DNA of 64,000 bases, from assembly GCF_014066305.1 (NCBI RefSeq), contig NW_023501045.1, forward strand, positions 124,001 to 188,000. Reading direction: 5' to 3'. The position numbers were made by a program, and so were the translations under genes. Source of the stretch: Letharia columbiana. Lineage: Eukaryota; Ascomycota; Lecanoromycetes; Lecanorales; Parmeliaceae. Positions within the stretch are counted from its first letter, which is position 1; every line of letters starts with the position of its first letter. Positions 38,284 to 48,045 of the stretch are shown here, piece by piece. Below the pieces are notes generated by a model. The model ran no database searches and had not been told where the DNA came from. It saw only the letters and a list, made by a program, of their open reading frames with translations.

Positions 38284-38473
38284 TTATTTCGGGTCGGTGA
38301 AGCCTAAAGAATCTGGCTAACCACCTCGGAGCGACACTAGCCATAGCCGAGGGTGACACGCTTAGTCTATTTGAGGGTCGGGGGTTCGAGGACGCTTGGA
38401 TCCCATCAAAATCGAAACATGATTTTTAGGGGGTCGCTCGGGTAATAGTCCGCCGAAGGCGGCCCCGAAGCCG

Positions 38474-38622
38474 AATATTTTCGGGCAGAACGCCCTATTA
38501 ATGAGGTTATTTTGGGCAGACGCCCTATTCAATGAGGACATTTCGGGCAGGACGCTCTATATAAATGAGATTTTCGGGCAGAACAGCCCTATTCAATGAG
38601 GACATTTCGGGCAGAACGCCCC
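38474..38622 (+). repeat. ~31-bp tandem array inside the TRIM-like element
   Basis: Five units on the pattern ATTTTCGGGCAGAACGCCCT followed by ATTCAATGAGG. Each unit can form a GGGC...GCCC stem. Directly after it, GGGCGAAAGCCC (38624-38635) forms a stem with a GAAA tetraloop. Confidence 0.8.
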
Positions 38623-38972
38623 AGGGCGAAAGCCCAAGCAGACGCCCGGGAAAGAAACCCCGAGGCCGGCCAAAAACAGGCCTGAATTTGATTTGTGTGC
38701 GCTAAGGCGGGGCCACAGGCCCGGATGCCCATTCCACATTGTACCGGTGCGAAGGCGGGCCAAGGCCTTTCACTTGGTAGCCCCGTGGGCAAAAACCCAG
38801 TGGAATTTCAAGCCCCGAAATGAGCGGGATTTAGAAGTCTTCGGGGAGTAAACCCCGGAGCACAGGGCATGTTGTCTTAAAATCGTGGATCTTTCGGGGA
38901 AGAGTCCCGGGACGTCGCGATTTTTGCACTGTCTTCGGAGCTCGAGGACGAGCCCCCTAGAGGGGGAGGCAT

Positions 38973-39089
38973 TGTTGGAACAGCCCCACGGGGCCCTCGG
39001 GGCCTCTGCGGGCGGGTATTTGGGTCAAATAGGGGTGTCTGACTGTCAGCGCAGACACCCGGAACCGCTTTTTAGCTGAGTTGCTAACA
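38973..39089 (+). repeat. right LTR of the TRIM-like element
   Basis: 117 bp, TGTTGGAACAGC to GTTGCTAACA, followed by the second GATAT. Confidence 0.85.
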
Positions 39090-39094
39090 GATAT
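39090..39094. repeat. right 5-bp target-site duplication
   Basis: GATAT, identical to 38157-38161. Confidence 0.85.
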
Positions 39095-40075
39095 TTAATT
39101 TACCTAGTTTTATAATTTTTTTCTTTAGTATTTGTAATTATAGATCGTTATAAGTAATATTTATAGGCTATTTTTTTTTTTTTAAATCTATAATATTAAA
39201 GTATTTTTAGAGTTAATTACTATTAATCTTTAGCTTTTTATATATTTATTATAACTGTTTGTGTTTTTTGTTTTTTTGTTTTTTAAGTCTTTTTTTAGTT
39301 TTTTTTATTTTTTATATTGGTTTTTTTTAATAGCTTTTAGTCTTATTTTATAAACTATTATAGTTATTATGTTATTTTTGTGTTTTTTTGTTTTTTTTTC
39401 TTATTATTTTTCGTTTTTATATGGTTTTATTTTTTTTTGTTGAACTTTGTTTGGGTTTTCTTTGGGTTTTGCTTTGAGCTTTGGGTTTGGTTTGGCTTTT
39501 TTTTTTTAATAATGTTTTTTTTATAATTTTGGCTGTGATTTTTTGTTGTGTTTTGATAATTTGTTTTTGTTTACTTTTTTTTTTTTTGAATTATCTTCTT
39601 TTTTTTATATTATTTTCTTGTTTTTTTTTTTTTTTTGTCTTTTAGTTTTGTGCTTTTTTTTTTTGTTTTATCTTTGTTTGTGTTTTTTAACTTATTTAAT
39701 ATTATTTAGCTTTGCCTTTTCTTAGTTTTGTTTTTTTTTTTTTTTGTTAATATATATTAATATTACTCTTGAATATATTTATAATTATTATTTTTTTTTT
39801 TTTTAATCTTTTAAATTATTTGTATTTGTTTTAAATTATTTATAAGTTTTATCTTTTTTGCTTTTTTAGTTTGTTTTTTGTATTGTGGTTTATTTTGTTA
39901 TATAGTATTTTTATTATATTTCTTTGTTACCTCTTTATATTATATTTTTTTTTTTTTTGTTTTTATAGATTTATTTACTTATATAGATTGGTCCGTCTGT
40001 TTTGTGTTTGTGGTGTTTTATAGTTTCTTTGTTTTTGCTCTTTTTTTGTTGGGGTTTTTTTTTTTGTTCGAGTAG
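39095..40075. repeat. T/G-only, C-depleted low-complexity block
   Basis: The plus strand consists of long T runs with interspersed G (TTTGGGTTTTGC, TTTGGTTTGG) and almost no C or A-rich stretches. The frames seen here are Phe/Leu artefacts. The block stops sharply at about 40075, 170 bp from the stop codon of the next gene. Confidence 0.65.
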
Positions 40076-40241
40076 ATTGCATATCGCAGCATTCAACGAG
40101 GACGACTCTCGGTCTACAAGCCACCGAAGAACAAGCATGGCTGTATCCTGGATGTGAAGGACGGTATAAACGTAGCGACTTTTCGTATCAGCCACAACTA
40201 TCCTCTCAACCACCAAACAGGAACCTGCAGAAAACTCAAAC

Positions 40242-40829
40242 CTAACTACCAAACGGATCATTCCCATACTGCTCCACCGACGTCGCCGACCCCAGCCACG
40301 CCATCGCCACCCCACCCGCCGCCTCCAAACTAATCAACGTCAGCGCCCCCGTCACTTGATTCTTCACCAACGCAGTATAATGATCCGTCCAACCCCTGTT
40401 CGTGAGCCCGACCATATTCCCCGCGAATTGTATCAGCAACTCCATATCAATCGGACTCCTATCCAACGTATCAACGTAGAGATTAAGCGCGCCGAGCTCA
40501 AACGTGTAGCTGTTCGTGATCAACTGGGCGCTGATTGCTTGAACAGCGGCCAAGGTGGCCTTTCGGTAGAAGTCCGCCAGCGGCTGAGCGGCGGCCACGA
40601 CGGGGAGGATGGCGGTGGCTTTCCAGAAGGTGACGGCGTAGCGGCCCCGTGTGCCGTGCTGGCCTGTGGATTGGGTTGAGATCCAGTTGGGTGGAACGCG
40701 GGGGTCGAGGACGTTTGGCGCGGGCGGTGAAGGATCCGGGTTGGTTTCTCTGACATGGAGGGGATGAGGAGCCGTGGCGAGAGTGCAGGCGAACAAAGTC
40801 AAGAGATACAAACTCCTAAGGAGCATCAT
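40242..40829 (-). CDS. secreted protein of unknown family
   Basis: Intronless minus-strand frame of 195 residues from the Met-Met pair at 40829. The frame is open further upstream, but this start gives a clean signal peptide (MMLLRSLYLLTLFACTLATA). A Pro-rich linker follows (residues ~21-50). Then comes a domain with an amphipathic alanine-rich helix (ILPVVAAAQPLADFYRKATL), a mid part with LNLYVDTLD, and a hydrophobic alanine/glycine-rich end. No Cys in the mature part suggests it is not a disulphide-stabilised effector. I do not recognise the family. Neighbours give no functional clue; it sits at the border of the AT-rich block, a place where fast-evolving secreted genes often lie. Confidence 0.65.
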   Translation of the reverse strand: MMLLRSLYLLTLFACTLATAPHPLHVRETNPDPSPPAPNVLDPRVPPNWISTQSTGQHGTRGRYAVTFWKATAILPVVAAAQPLADFYRKATLAAVQAISAQLITNSYTFELGALNLYVDTLDRSPIDMELLIQFAGNMVGLTNRGWTDHYTALVKNQVTGALTLISLEAAGGVAMAWLGSATSVEQYGNDPFGS

Positions 40830-41041
40830 CCTGTTTACGTGGTCAGAAAGAGCTCCGACTGCGCGTTTCGTGCTGTTTCTAAGCAAGGTGACTCCTAAAT
40901 TCCAAGTTTTCAATTTGAAAATCTTCCCTACTAAGTACATCGAGATATACGTGCAAATGCACGTCGTTCATCCCGCAGCATATGTCCACCAATCTGGCGG
41001 CATATTTGTCATCTTGTCCGGAGAAAATTGCGACAGGCGGT

Positions 41042-41395
41042 GGGGGTTAGTGGGTCACATGTGGCCTTTGTCAGGGTCCCTGCAAGGGGTAGGAGACAGG
41101 TGTATAAAGCCACCTGTTTTGCACCCGTCAATGTTCGGTTTCGTCTCTTTCAGAGAGATTGCATACTTTTTGTCCCTCCCACCCACAACCTGTACATAGC
41201 TAGCTACCATTTCACTCCAGGTCTATGCCACAAGCATGGAAGTTTTTTCTGCGCTGGGGTACGAGGAATCCGCCTGTTCAGGCCTCTGTTTGGGCCTATG
41301 CAGGCTTACCATCCCCGGCGCGAGACGGCCCAACCACTATCTGCACTTCATGTGGGCGCCTATGTGTGGATGTGATACGGATTACTCATGAATGG
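41042..41395 (+). repeat. dispersed ~360-bp repeat, copy B
   Basis: Plus-strand counterpart of 27411-27786. The same end points, GGGTTAGTGGGTC and CATGAATGG, bound the similarity. A 115-codon frame (41028-41375) covers it, and copy A has a 121-codon frame over the matching part. Confidence 0.75.
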
Positions 41396-41932
41396 GACGA
41401 CTGGTTGGAGATTTACCTTATCTCATTTCACACCGCAGACGACGTGTCATCCGAGGCTCGTAATGCAGGCATGAGGAAACGCACGGGAAAGCCGAAAAGA
41501 ATCAACTTTCTTCCACAGCCTACAGGCCACTATTTGGAGATCTTAAAGTAGGTTTCGTCAGTAACGAAACTCGTATCCGTCAATCGGCCGCTGCTGTTTC
41601 ACACCCCAGCTGTCGGCTGTCGACTATTGCAACTTGCCGCCGCAGCAGCGGGTGATGTTAGACAGGCAAATCGCTGCTTAGGACGTCGCGTCTTCGTACC
41701 TTTTGATATCCTTCAAAAAGGTGCTAAATGCTCATTACGCGCGAGGCGCTAAGGAGGTGAGGTATGGGAAGGTGATGTGGCCATAAAGAATGTTTGCCGT
41801 GATTCCGCCTCTTGTACGAAGCTCTTACTGTGGTATCCGTGTTCACGATCCTGCAACGGCTCTCTATGTACAAAGCTACTCAGTTCGACAAGGATGTACA
41901 TACTGACAATCCGTGGCTCAAGCTCCAAGCTC
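41396..41932. other. intergenic sequence
   Basis: No gene supported. Confidence 0.45.
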
Positions 41933-42461
41933 TCATCTCCAAGATGTGGTGCAAGTCATTTCACTCAGAAGCCACCGGGTACGGATTACCAGCGGCGCCT
42001 CAATCGTGGGACTATTCAAGCAAAACAGAACCATCTCCGTATTGAACCCACCATAGGTGTACGTCTCTGGCGCGCACCGAGCGAGACCGTTCTGCTGCGG
42101 GTTCGACTTGCACGGCTGCGGCTTCGGATAGGTAGGTTGCTCATTATGGTTAATGGGTGATGCAACGGATTCTTCGATTGCGCATAGGACGTCGTTGACC
42201 GTGGTTCCACCGCAGGAGCCACTGCCGCCCGATTGGGAGAGTGAGAATTCGCCGGTGAAGGCGCCGGGGTTGCCAGTGTTTGCGCCGAAGAGAGGAGGCT
42301 GGCCTGAAAGCTTGTCAGTCTGATTCCATTCGGTCGACGACCTTATGTGAAAAGATTGCGCTACCTGTGTGGGCGGCGCCAGTGTATAGAGCGATGATGC
42401 CGCCAAGGCCCTGGGATAGGAACATAGGGTAGCCACGTCGATACCATCCTTGGGGAGGAAT
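41933..42461 (-). pseudogene. haem-thiolate peroxidase-like C-terminal remnant
   Basis: Minus strand. A piece starting after an AACAG acceptor at 42462 reads IPPQGWYRRG, continues to ALYTGAAHTG, and splices across a 61-bp intron (42364-42304) into QPPLFGANTGNPGAFTGEF, then a Gly/Ser/Cys stretch and VNDVLCAIEES. The order Ile-Pro-x-x-Trp-Tyr-Arg-Arg, then a gap, then FGANTG-x-x-x-F-x-G resembles the C-terminal part of chloroperoxidase-type (Peroxidase_2) proteins. The N-terminal haem-binding half was not found upstream. The fragment then runs on to a stop at 41933. It may be a remnant or a gene whose 5' exons I could not trace. The family call is tentative. Confidence 0.35.
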
Positions 42462-42781
42462 CTGTTCAGGTTGGTCCACGATTTACGCAGTAAGTGGTTG
42501 AACAAAGATAAAGTTGACGTTTCCATGGCCGAATTATCCTCCGCCAATAACAAGAGCTACGCAACGCCGTCGGTTGCACTATATGCTATATCCAGAACCA
42601 GCCAATCTCCACAAGGGACAAGAATGCAGACTTATACTGGATATCCCAACGCCTGGAAATGTGGTCACGCCGATAACAACAGCACCACCACAAGGACAAT
42701 CATGTTGCAGCCCAAAAGAAAAGCGGCTCCCCCCTCCCCAAAATGCTAAAACACAAGACTCCACTCGAACGACATCCCGAA

Positions 42782-43543
42782 TCAATGCACCGGCTTAATA
42801 GGCTGATCCCACTGCAACTTCATCATCAAATCCGTAAACCGCCCATCCGGCTCCATCAGCCGCGCCGCCGGACTGACGAAGCCATCCGCCAGCTTCCGCA
42901 TGCAGCCAAAGAACCCATACTCGAAGATCCACTCCGTCTCGTCCATAAAGTTGGCCAGTCGGATCGTGAAGCCGTACACGCTGGCGGTATCCCGGGCGAC
43001 GGACGCGATCTCGGACACGATGATCGGGCGACGGTAGCGGGCGTGCATGCCCTCGAGGTACCGAATGCAAGCGTCGCCGTCGGTGCCGTAGTAGTGGAGG
43101 CCGACGTAGTCGGGAGGGTCGGAGGCGGTGAGGCGCATGAAGTCTTCGAGCCAGCGCTGGCCGTTCTCGTCGTTGGAGACGGAGGGCCCGACGAGTTTCT
43201 TGCCCCCGTGCCGTCGCAGGGGCACCATCTGGCTGTGCCAGGCCTGCGCCGCGCGCTGCGGGGGGATGTTGTTCTTGTCGGGCTCGTTGAAGAAGTGGAC
43301 GATGGGTTCGTGGCTCTTGAGTATGTTCTGCCAGTCGCCGCCGGAGAGTTGCGCTTCGAGGTGCACCATGGGGCGGTAAGGGGCGCGGTTGTGCAGTTCG
43401 GGCGGCGTCCAGGTGTTCCAGTTGCTCACGGAGGAGATGGGGCCGTGGAAGTCACATTGGTTCATGGCCCATGGCACGCCCGGGTTGCCGGGACCGGAGC
43501 TGTTGGTCCAGTCCCAGAGGAGACAGCGCTTTTTGATCACCAT
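42782..43543 (-). CDS. GH128 glycoside hydrolase (Asl1-like beta-1,3-glucanase)
   Basis: Single exon, minus strand, 253 residues, start ATG at 43543. The fold markers of family GH128 are present: KRCLLWDWTN at the start, SNWNTW (40-45), the acid/base Glu87 in HFFNEPD, the barrel strand KKLVGPSVS, VGLHYYGTDGD (147-157), and the second catalytic Glu178 in IIVSEIAS. The family degrades beta-1,3-glucan; yeast and fission yeast Asl1-type proteins act at the wall. No signal peptide is visible, so this copy is likely cytosolic or misses a 5' exon. About 250 residues matches the bare catalytic domain. Confidence 0.87.
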   Translation of the reverse strand: MVIKKRCLLWDWTNSSGPGNPGVPWAMNQCDFHGPISSVSNWNTWTPPELHNRAPYRPMVHLEAQLSGGDWQNILKSHEPIVHFFNEPDKNNIPPQRAAQAWHSQMVPLRRHGGKKLVGPSVSNDENGQRWLEDFMRLTASDPPDYVGLHYYGTDGDACIRYLEGMHARYRRPIIVSEIASVARDTASVYGFTIRLANFMDETEWIFEYGFFGCMRKLADGFVSPAARLMEPDGRFTDLMMKLQWDQPIKPVH

Positions 43544-45189
43544 GGCTGATTTCTATGTGAAGTTTTGGCAATGGGCGGTGTTGGATTAATTTGCAGGACT
43601 AAAAATCGAGTATGGGAAGGGAACCTTGTGTTTCAACCAAATGTCTTGAAAGTTTCATGAATGATGAAATGGTCGTGCGAAAAAAAAGGCTCGGTTCTTA
43701 TAGCAGAACACCACTAGGGAGTGAATCCTTCAGCTGCGCATGGTGCGTTGGAGGCTCCGGATTCCTGGAGGAAGGAAGCACAGCCCGCAGGAATTAGGTT
43801 CGCCCAAAGATAGATTTTGCAGGGAAGCACAGCCCACAAGAGGGACACTACAGCAATATTGAAGACAGCAAGTGACCAATTTGGTGAATTTTCGAGCCTG
43901 TTTCATTCGCGATCGAGGTTGGGAAGTTTTCGATGGTCGTCAACATCTTGCGACGCCACGCCGGATTCCGTAGTGTTGCTGCACTCGCATCTTAGTAGGA
44001 CTTGAGAAGGACCCGAAGTCCTGGTCATTAAACCTGGCAACCCTTTCCATGCGATCAAGTTGGTCACAATCACCAGATTGAGTATGGAATGACTGCTGCG
44101 CAATGCGTCAGTCCGGTCAAAGTCCACACTGAGGGAAAATCTTCAGGAACGATTTCGATCGTCGCAAATCTGCGACTTCCAGATACCGACCTTGTCTCCG
44201 AAGTTCGTCAAGACTGGGCATTGCTTATCGACGTCGGTTCCATCCATGCTATCCTTCATCGTCCGGATAGCAGAGACAGTCCTCCATCAACTTGTGCTTC
44301 GCTACTCAGTCAGCCTGGCAGCGCATCCCTCGCCCTACTCATGCTCCATACATAGAGCGCAATCGATTACTGCCGTGGGTGATAACTGGAGCGGTAGATG
44401 GCCGACAAATGGAAGTTGACGTATGTTCGACAAAGGGATTCGACGCCTCTGGAAGCAAAACGGAATCCTCCCACATTCTCCGGAAGCCTGCGTTCATGCC
44501 GCTGGTCCTGCTGCTGCTGCTGCGGTCAAGGATTGTCTTCTTCTTGTCTATAGTGACAGACAGCGCAGAAGGATGGAGAGATGGAGAGAGCGATGATTCT
44601 TGAAGAAGAAAGTGGCACAGAGGTGACGGATTACACAAGGCAACAGAAGAAGAAAAGAATAGAATCCAGACACAAGAATGATAGTAGAGCATTACCCCCT
44701 TCTCAGCAAGTAGCACTCATACCACGTTTCTCCGAGCTGAGACCGCACGAACGCCACAAATCAATTGCAATGTGAATATAACCGGGTTCGACTGAAGGGA
44801 CAAAGAGTCGAAGACGATGTATGCGTATCTAAATAAGATGTAGTTGTCTAAATAGGATGAGGCTAGAAAGTCTGCCGGTCATCTATTACCGAGTATCCTT
44901 CGGGAATCCTTCGATCTTGTAAGATCCACTAACTGTCGAAGAGAGCCCAGCGAAACTCCTGTTGTCAAGTATGTACATATAAGGTTTGGCTGAGAGATAG
45001 TCAGGCCTTAGACTGAGCATGATCCGAACCTCGGGTCTAGATCCAGCGACGAGTAATGAGCGATGGCAATCGCGCGGCCTGCGTGCGAGAGATAGAGAAA
45101 GTCCCGAAGCGACGAAATATCCCAAAGTGCGACCAACGCAACAAGCACTACTTTTCCAACCACCCCCAGGTCCCCTGACTTCTCAGCTC
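43544..45189. other. intergenic region with no supported gene
   Basis: Contains a short CTG run (44508-44522) and a 125-codon minus-strand frame (44716-44339) without recognisable domain. I see no supported gene. Confidence 0.4.
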
Positions 45190-45858
45190 CTACCCGCAAA
45201 GTATCGCACCAACCCCATCGGAAGTAGTTGCAGTATACGGAATGCCATTCGTTGGATCCGTGAAGATGGCCGGGCAATCCGTAGCCGGCGGACCGCAAAA
45301 CGAGTCCGTCGTCGTATTCGTAAGACTAAAACCCCAGGTCCCAAACGGATTCCCGTTGACCTCGCTGAGATCATAGCTGATGTCCCCGTTTCCCCCATTC
45401 GTATACTCAAATTGCAGAATATTCCCCGAACCGCTCGTTACGGAGATTTTCAGCGAATGACCCCCATCGCTCGACGCGGCATAAGCCTCAGAGTAAGTCC
45501 CTGTGTTGGCTTTAATAGGGACTGTGGAGCCGCAGGTTGCTGGATGCTGTTTGCAGACGTAAACGTAGGTGGCGAAGTTGCATTTGTTGACGATGGTTGC
45601 ATATCCTGGGGTACCAGAGCCGGCGCCAGAGGAGCCCGAGCCCGAGCCAGAGGAACCGCTGGTGCCTCCTGTGCCGCCAGAGGAGCTCGTCGTGGTGGTG
45701 GTAGCGGGGGTTGCTGGGGCTACTGGCGATGGTGATGGCGCTGGCTTCGGCTTTGGTGACCAGTTGTTCGGGTTCCACGGCGATGGAGCTGAGAATGTGG
45801 TGAGGGCGAAGAAGCCTATGATCACAAAAGCGGTGGTGGCAGATCCGAAGGAACGCAT
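45190..45858 (-). CDS. BYS1-domain (thaumatin-like) secreted protein
   Basis: Intronless minus-strand frame of 222 residues from the ATG at 45858, chosen because it opens a signal peptide (about residues 1-23). A Pro/Lys/Thr stretch and a Ser/Gly-rich linker (about 25-90) follow. The rest is a BYS1-type beta-rich domain: ATIVNKCNFATYVYVC near its start, a central SLKISVTSGSGNILQFEY and an acidic, Cys-containing end (FCGPPATDCP). BYS1 was described as a yeast-phase-specific protein in Blastomyces; its biochemical role is not known. The long Ser/Gly linker is unusual and may be O-glycosylated, placing the domain away from the wall. Palindromic motifs lie upstream. Confidence 0.85.
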   Translation of the reverse strand: MRSFGSATTAFVIIGFFALTTFSAPSPWNPNNWSPKPKPAPSPSPVAPATPATTTTTSSSGGTGGTSGSSGSGSGSSGAGSGTPGYATIVNKCNFATYVYVCKQHPATCGSTVPIKANTGTYSEAYAASSDGGHSLKISVTSGSGNILQFEYTNGGNGDISYDLSEVNGNPFGTWGFSLTNTTTDSFCGPPATDCPAIFTDPTNGIPYTATTSDGVGAILCG

Positions 45859-45936
45859 GATTGGCAATGGGTTGTAGGGTTTGAATTGTAATATTCGCAA
45901 TGGGAAGGTGTACGTTAGGTATGAAAAAGCAGAGTC

Positions 45937-46019
45937 TTGAACGTTCAACGTCTGATAGGCAGCAAAGAGTCTAAAGAGTGTTGGTGCTGATGAAGGAAGG
46001 GATTAGACGTTCAACGTCT
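45937..46019. promoter_or_regulatory. two related inverted-repeat motifs upstream of the BYS1 gene
   Basis: TTGAACGTTCAA (45937-45948) is a perfect palindrome and is followed by CGTCTGA. AGACGTTCAACGTCT (46005-46019) repeats its core about 67 bp further upstream. They could be binding sites for a dimeric regulator, 80-160 bp before the start codon. Confidence 0.4.
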
Positions 46020-48045
46020 GAGATCCAAAAAGATCGACCGTGTAAAGAGTGCCTGAGGTTTTTGCCGGCCTAGGTTTGAAGGAGGACACTCTCGATTCTT
46101 ATTCAAAGGTTCTCAAGTCTCGACCATTAGCAGATGCGGCGTTCCTGTTCGCCCTGTCATGCATCTCTCCAGTTACTGTCACCCCACCACGGCCTCGAAA
46201 ATATTCTAGAGATTAGCTAGTCGGCGGCCATTCCCTTTTGGCTGCAGGTTGAAGCCAGAATACGACGCACATGCTCTGCTTCGGTCTTGAATCCCAGGGC
46301 CAGACGCTTGAAGAATGTTCGGGGCGTCGCAGAATACGTGCCACTTTGGACAAGTTTCGAGATGCCGGGGCGTTAGTATGCCACATCAGACATCTAAAAA
46401 CTTTTTTGGACTGCCAAATGCCCTCATCCCAACGATAAAACTTTCTCCGGACGCGTGGCTCAAGGTCGTGCATCCAATGGCTACTGAAAACCTGGGAAAC
46501 CCTGCCGAGAGACAAATGTGATACAGGCGTATAGTTTTGTTCCTGCGCCGAGTTCGGGGTTGTTCGGGGTTGCCCGTTGTATGGCCGGTATTATGGGCAT
46601 TCCTCCTTTGCCTCACTCGTGCGCCCGACGAAGATGCGAAAAGGCAGATTTTGCGAAGAGGTAATCGTGCCTGAGGATAAGGAAAGTAGAGCCACACAGC
46701 CTGTGACTAAGAGAGATCGTGGTATCTCGAGAGAAAAAAGTTTGGTCCAGGCCGTGAACTCAGAGTACTTGCTGTAACGTGAAGAGTACGAGGTGTATGC
46801 GGAAGCTGCCTCAGCTGCAACGCCTACTCGCCGAATCAGACGTGGCAGAAGAAGTCCAGCTTAGATAGTGATGGATGCACACCCTTTCAGGCTTTGGCGG
46901 CGAGATGCTTTGCCACACGGCGCATGGCGTTTCAGGGTACGTTAGATGTGCGACTCCGGTTTCACACAACGGGGGGCTAGCGATGAGATGTACCAATGAA
47001 CATCGATACTGGTCTACATGGCGGTCGAAGTTCGGGTTATACTCTAGTTGCGTCCAGCATCGTATTCGTAGGTATCATACGGAGTACTAGAATAAAAAGG
47101 GTGAGTTTCAGAATTATGGCACAGACCTAGAGTACGGAAGGTGAGGTCTTCACGCTACCGAGGCTACCCTCGGCTCGGGCCACCTCCTCACCTTCCACGG
47201 CATACCTCTCGTCGAATGATAATCGATACGATGTTAAACCTCATACGAGCTCGTCTCTTCGTGACATGATGGTGTGAGAGTAAACTCGAGATGTTTGAAT
47301 CACAAGGTTAGGACACTCGTAGCCAATGACCGGTCTCAAAGGCCTAGGGTATTGGCCTCCCAATGCCGCAAGGAGTTTGATATGTGAAGTAACGCGACAG
47401 AAGACGGTTTCTGCGGCCAGAACGAGGTATGGAGACGGAAGGAGGAGATTCTTGAAATGTCCTTCGCCGTTGCCCATCTCCGATGTCGTCAAGCACATTC
47501 ACTGCCTCGACAGCACGAACGCGTCATGAAATCTTTGAAAGATAATCGTAGGTGGCATGTAGACTTGGTGATCGTAATTCTGACCATTACAAGTCAAGTG
47601 CGTGCTGCTCAATTTTGCGAACACTCTACTCGAGAATATTTGTCTACAACATCGAGCCGCTGTAATGTATGTGCGCATTTTATTTCTCTCAAGTATGCAC
47701 TTCACGGCAGCTCTCGTCCGCCACGAGCCCCCGAGCAGACGCCGGCCTCCAATTAGCTCACCATAGCCGCAGATGAGTTATCTTCTGTATGATGTGCATC
47801 TGAACCTTTTACCTCAGTCGAGTGGACAGATCATAGGCCTTGACTTAGCACATCTGAAGATTAGATCTCGCGAAAAACACATGTCCACCACAGGTCTCCG
47901 TTGAAATCCAAGTAAATCAGAGCATCTTTGTAGCCCACGGACAGACTGCAACCTCTAGTCGCTCGTGACCTTCTTGATCAATTGTCCAAGCAGACTACTT
48001 AATGTCAGCATTACCATGATCTCCACGAACTCTTTGTCAAGACAC
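46020..48045. other. intergenic region with no supported gene
   Basis: Several 60-100 codon frames, none with a recognised domain or splice structure. Confidence 0.4.

Larger units (their letters stand above)
38162..39089 (+). mobile_element. 928-bp non-autonomous LTR element (TRIM-like)
   Basis: Two direct terminal repeats, 38162-38269 (108 bp) and 38973-39089 (117 bp), start with TGTTGG and end with GTTGCTAACA, the TG...CA form of LTRs. A 5-bp duplication, GATAT, flanks the whole. A purine-rich run (AGAGGGGGAGGC) lies just before the right LTR, as a polypurine tract should. The 703-bp interior has no open frame of use. It holds a five-copy ~31-bp tandem array and several GC hairpins. These are the features of terminal-repeat retrotransposons in miniature, which move with proteins supplied by another element. 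The LTRs are unusually short. Differences between the two LTRs include C-to-T at CpA in the left one, so mild RIP followed insertion. Orientation is set by the purine tract. Confidence 0.85.

Noticed and set aside
38474..38622. CRISPR-like array
   Set aside because: Five ~31-bp units are contiguous without unique spacers, in a eukaryotic LTR element; it is a plain tandem repeat.
39543..40075. Phe/Leu-rich frames that look like membrane proteins
   Set aside because: They are translations of T-rich low-complexity sequence.
42743..43549. 268-codon plus-strand frame
   Set aside because: Antisense of the GH128 gene; high G+C at third positions leaves the opposite strand open.
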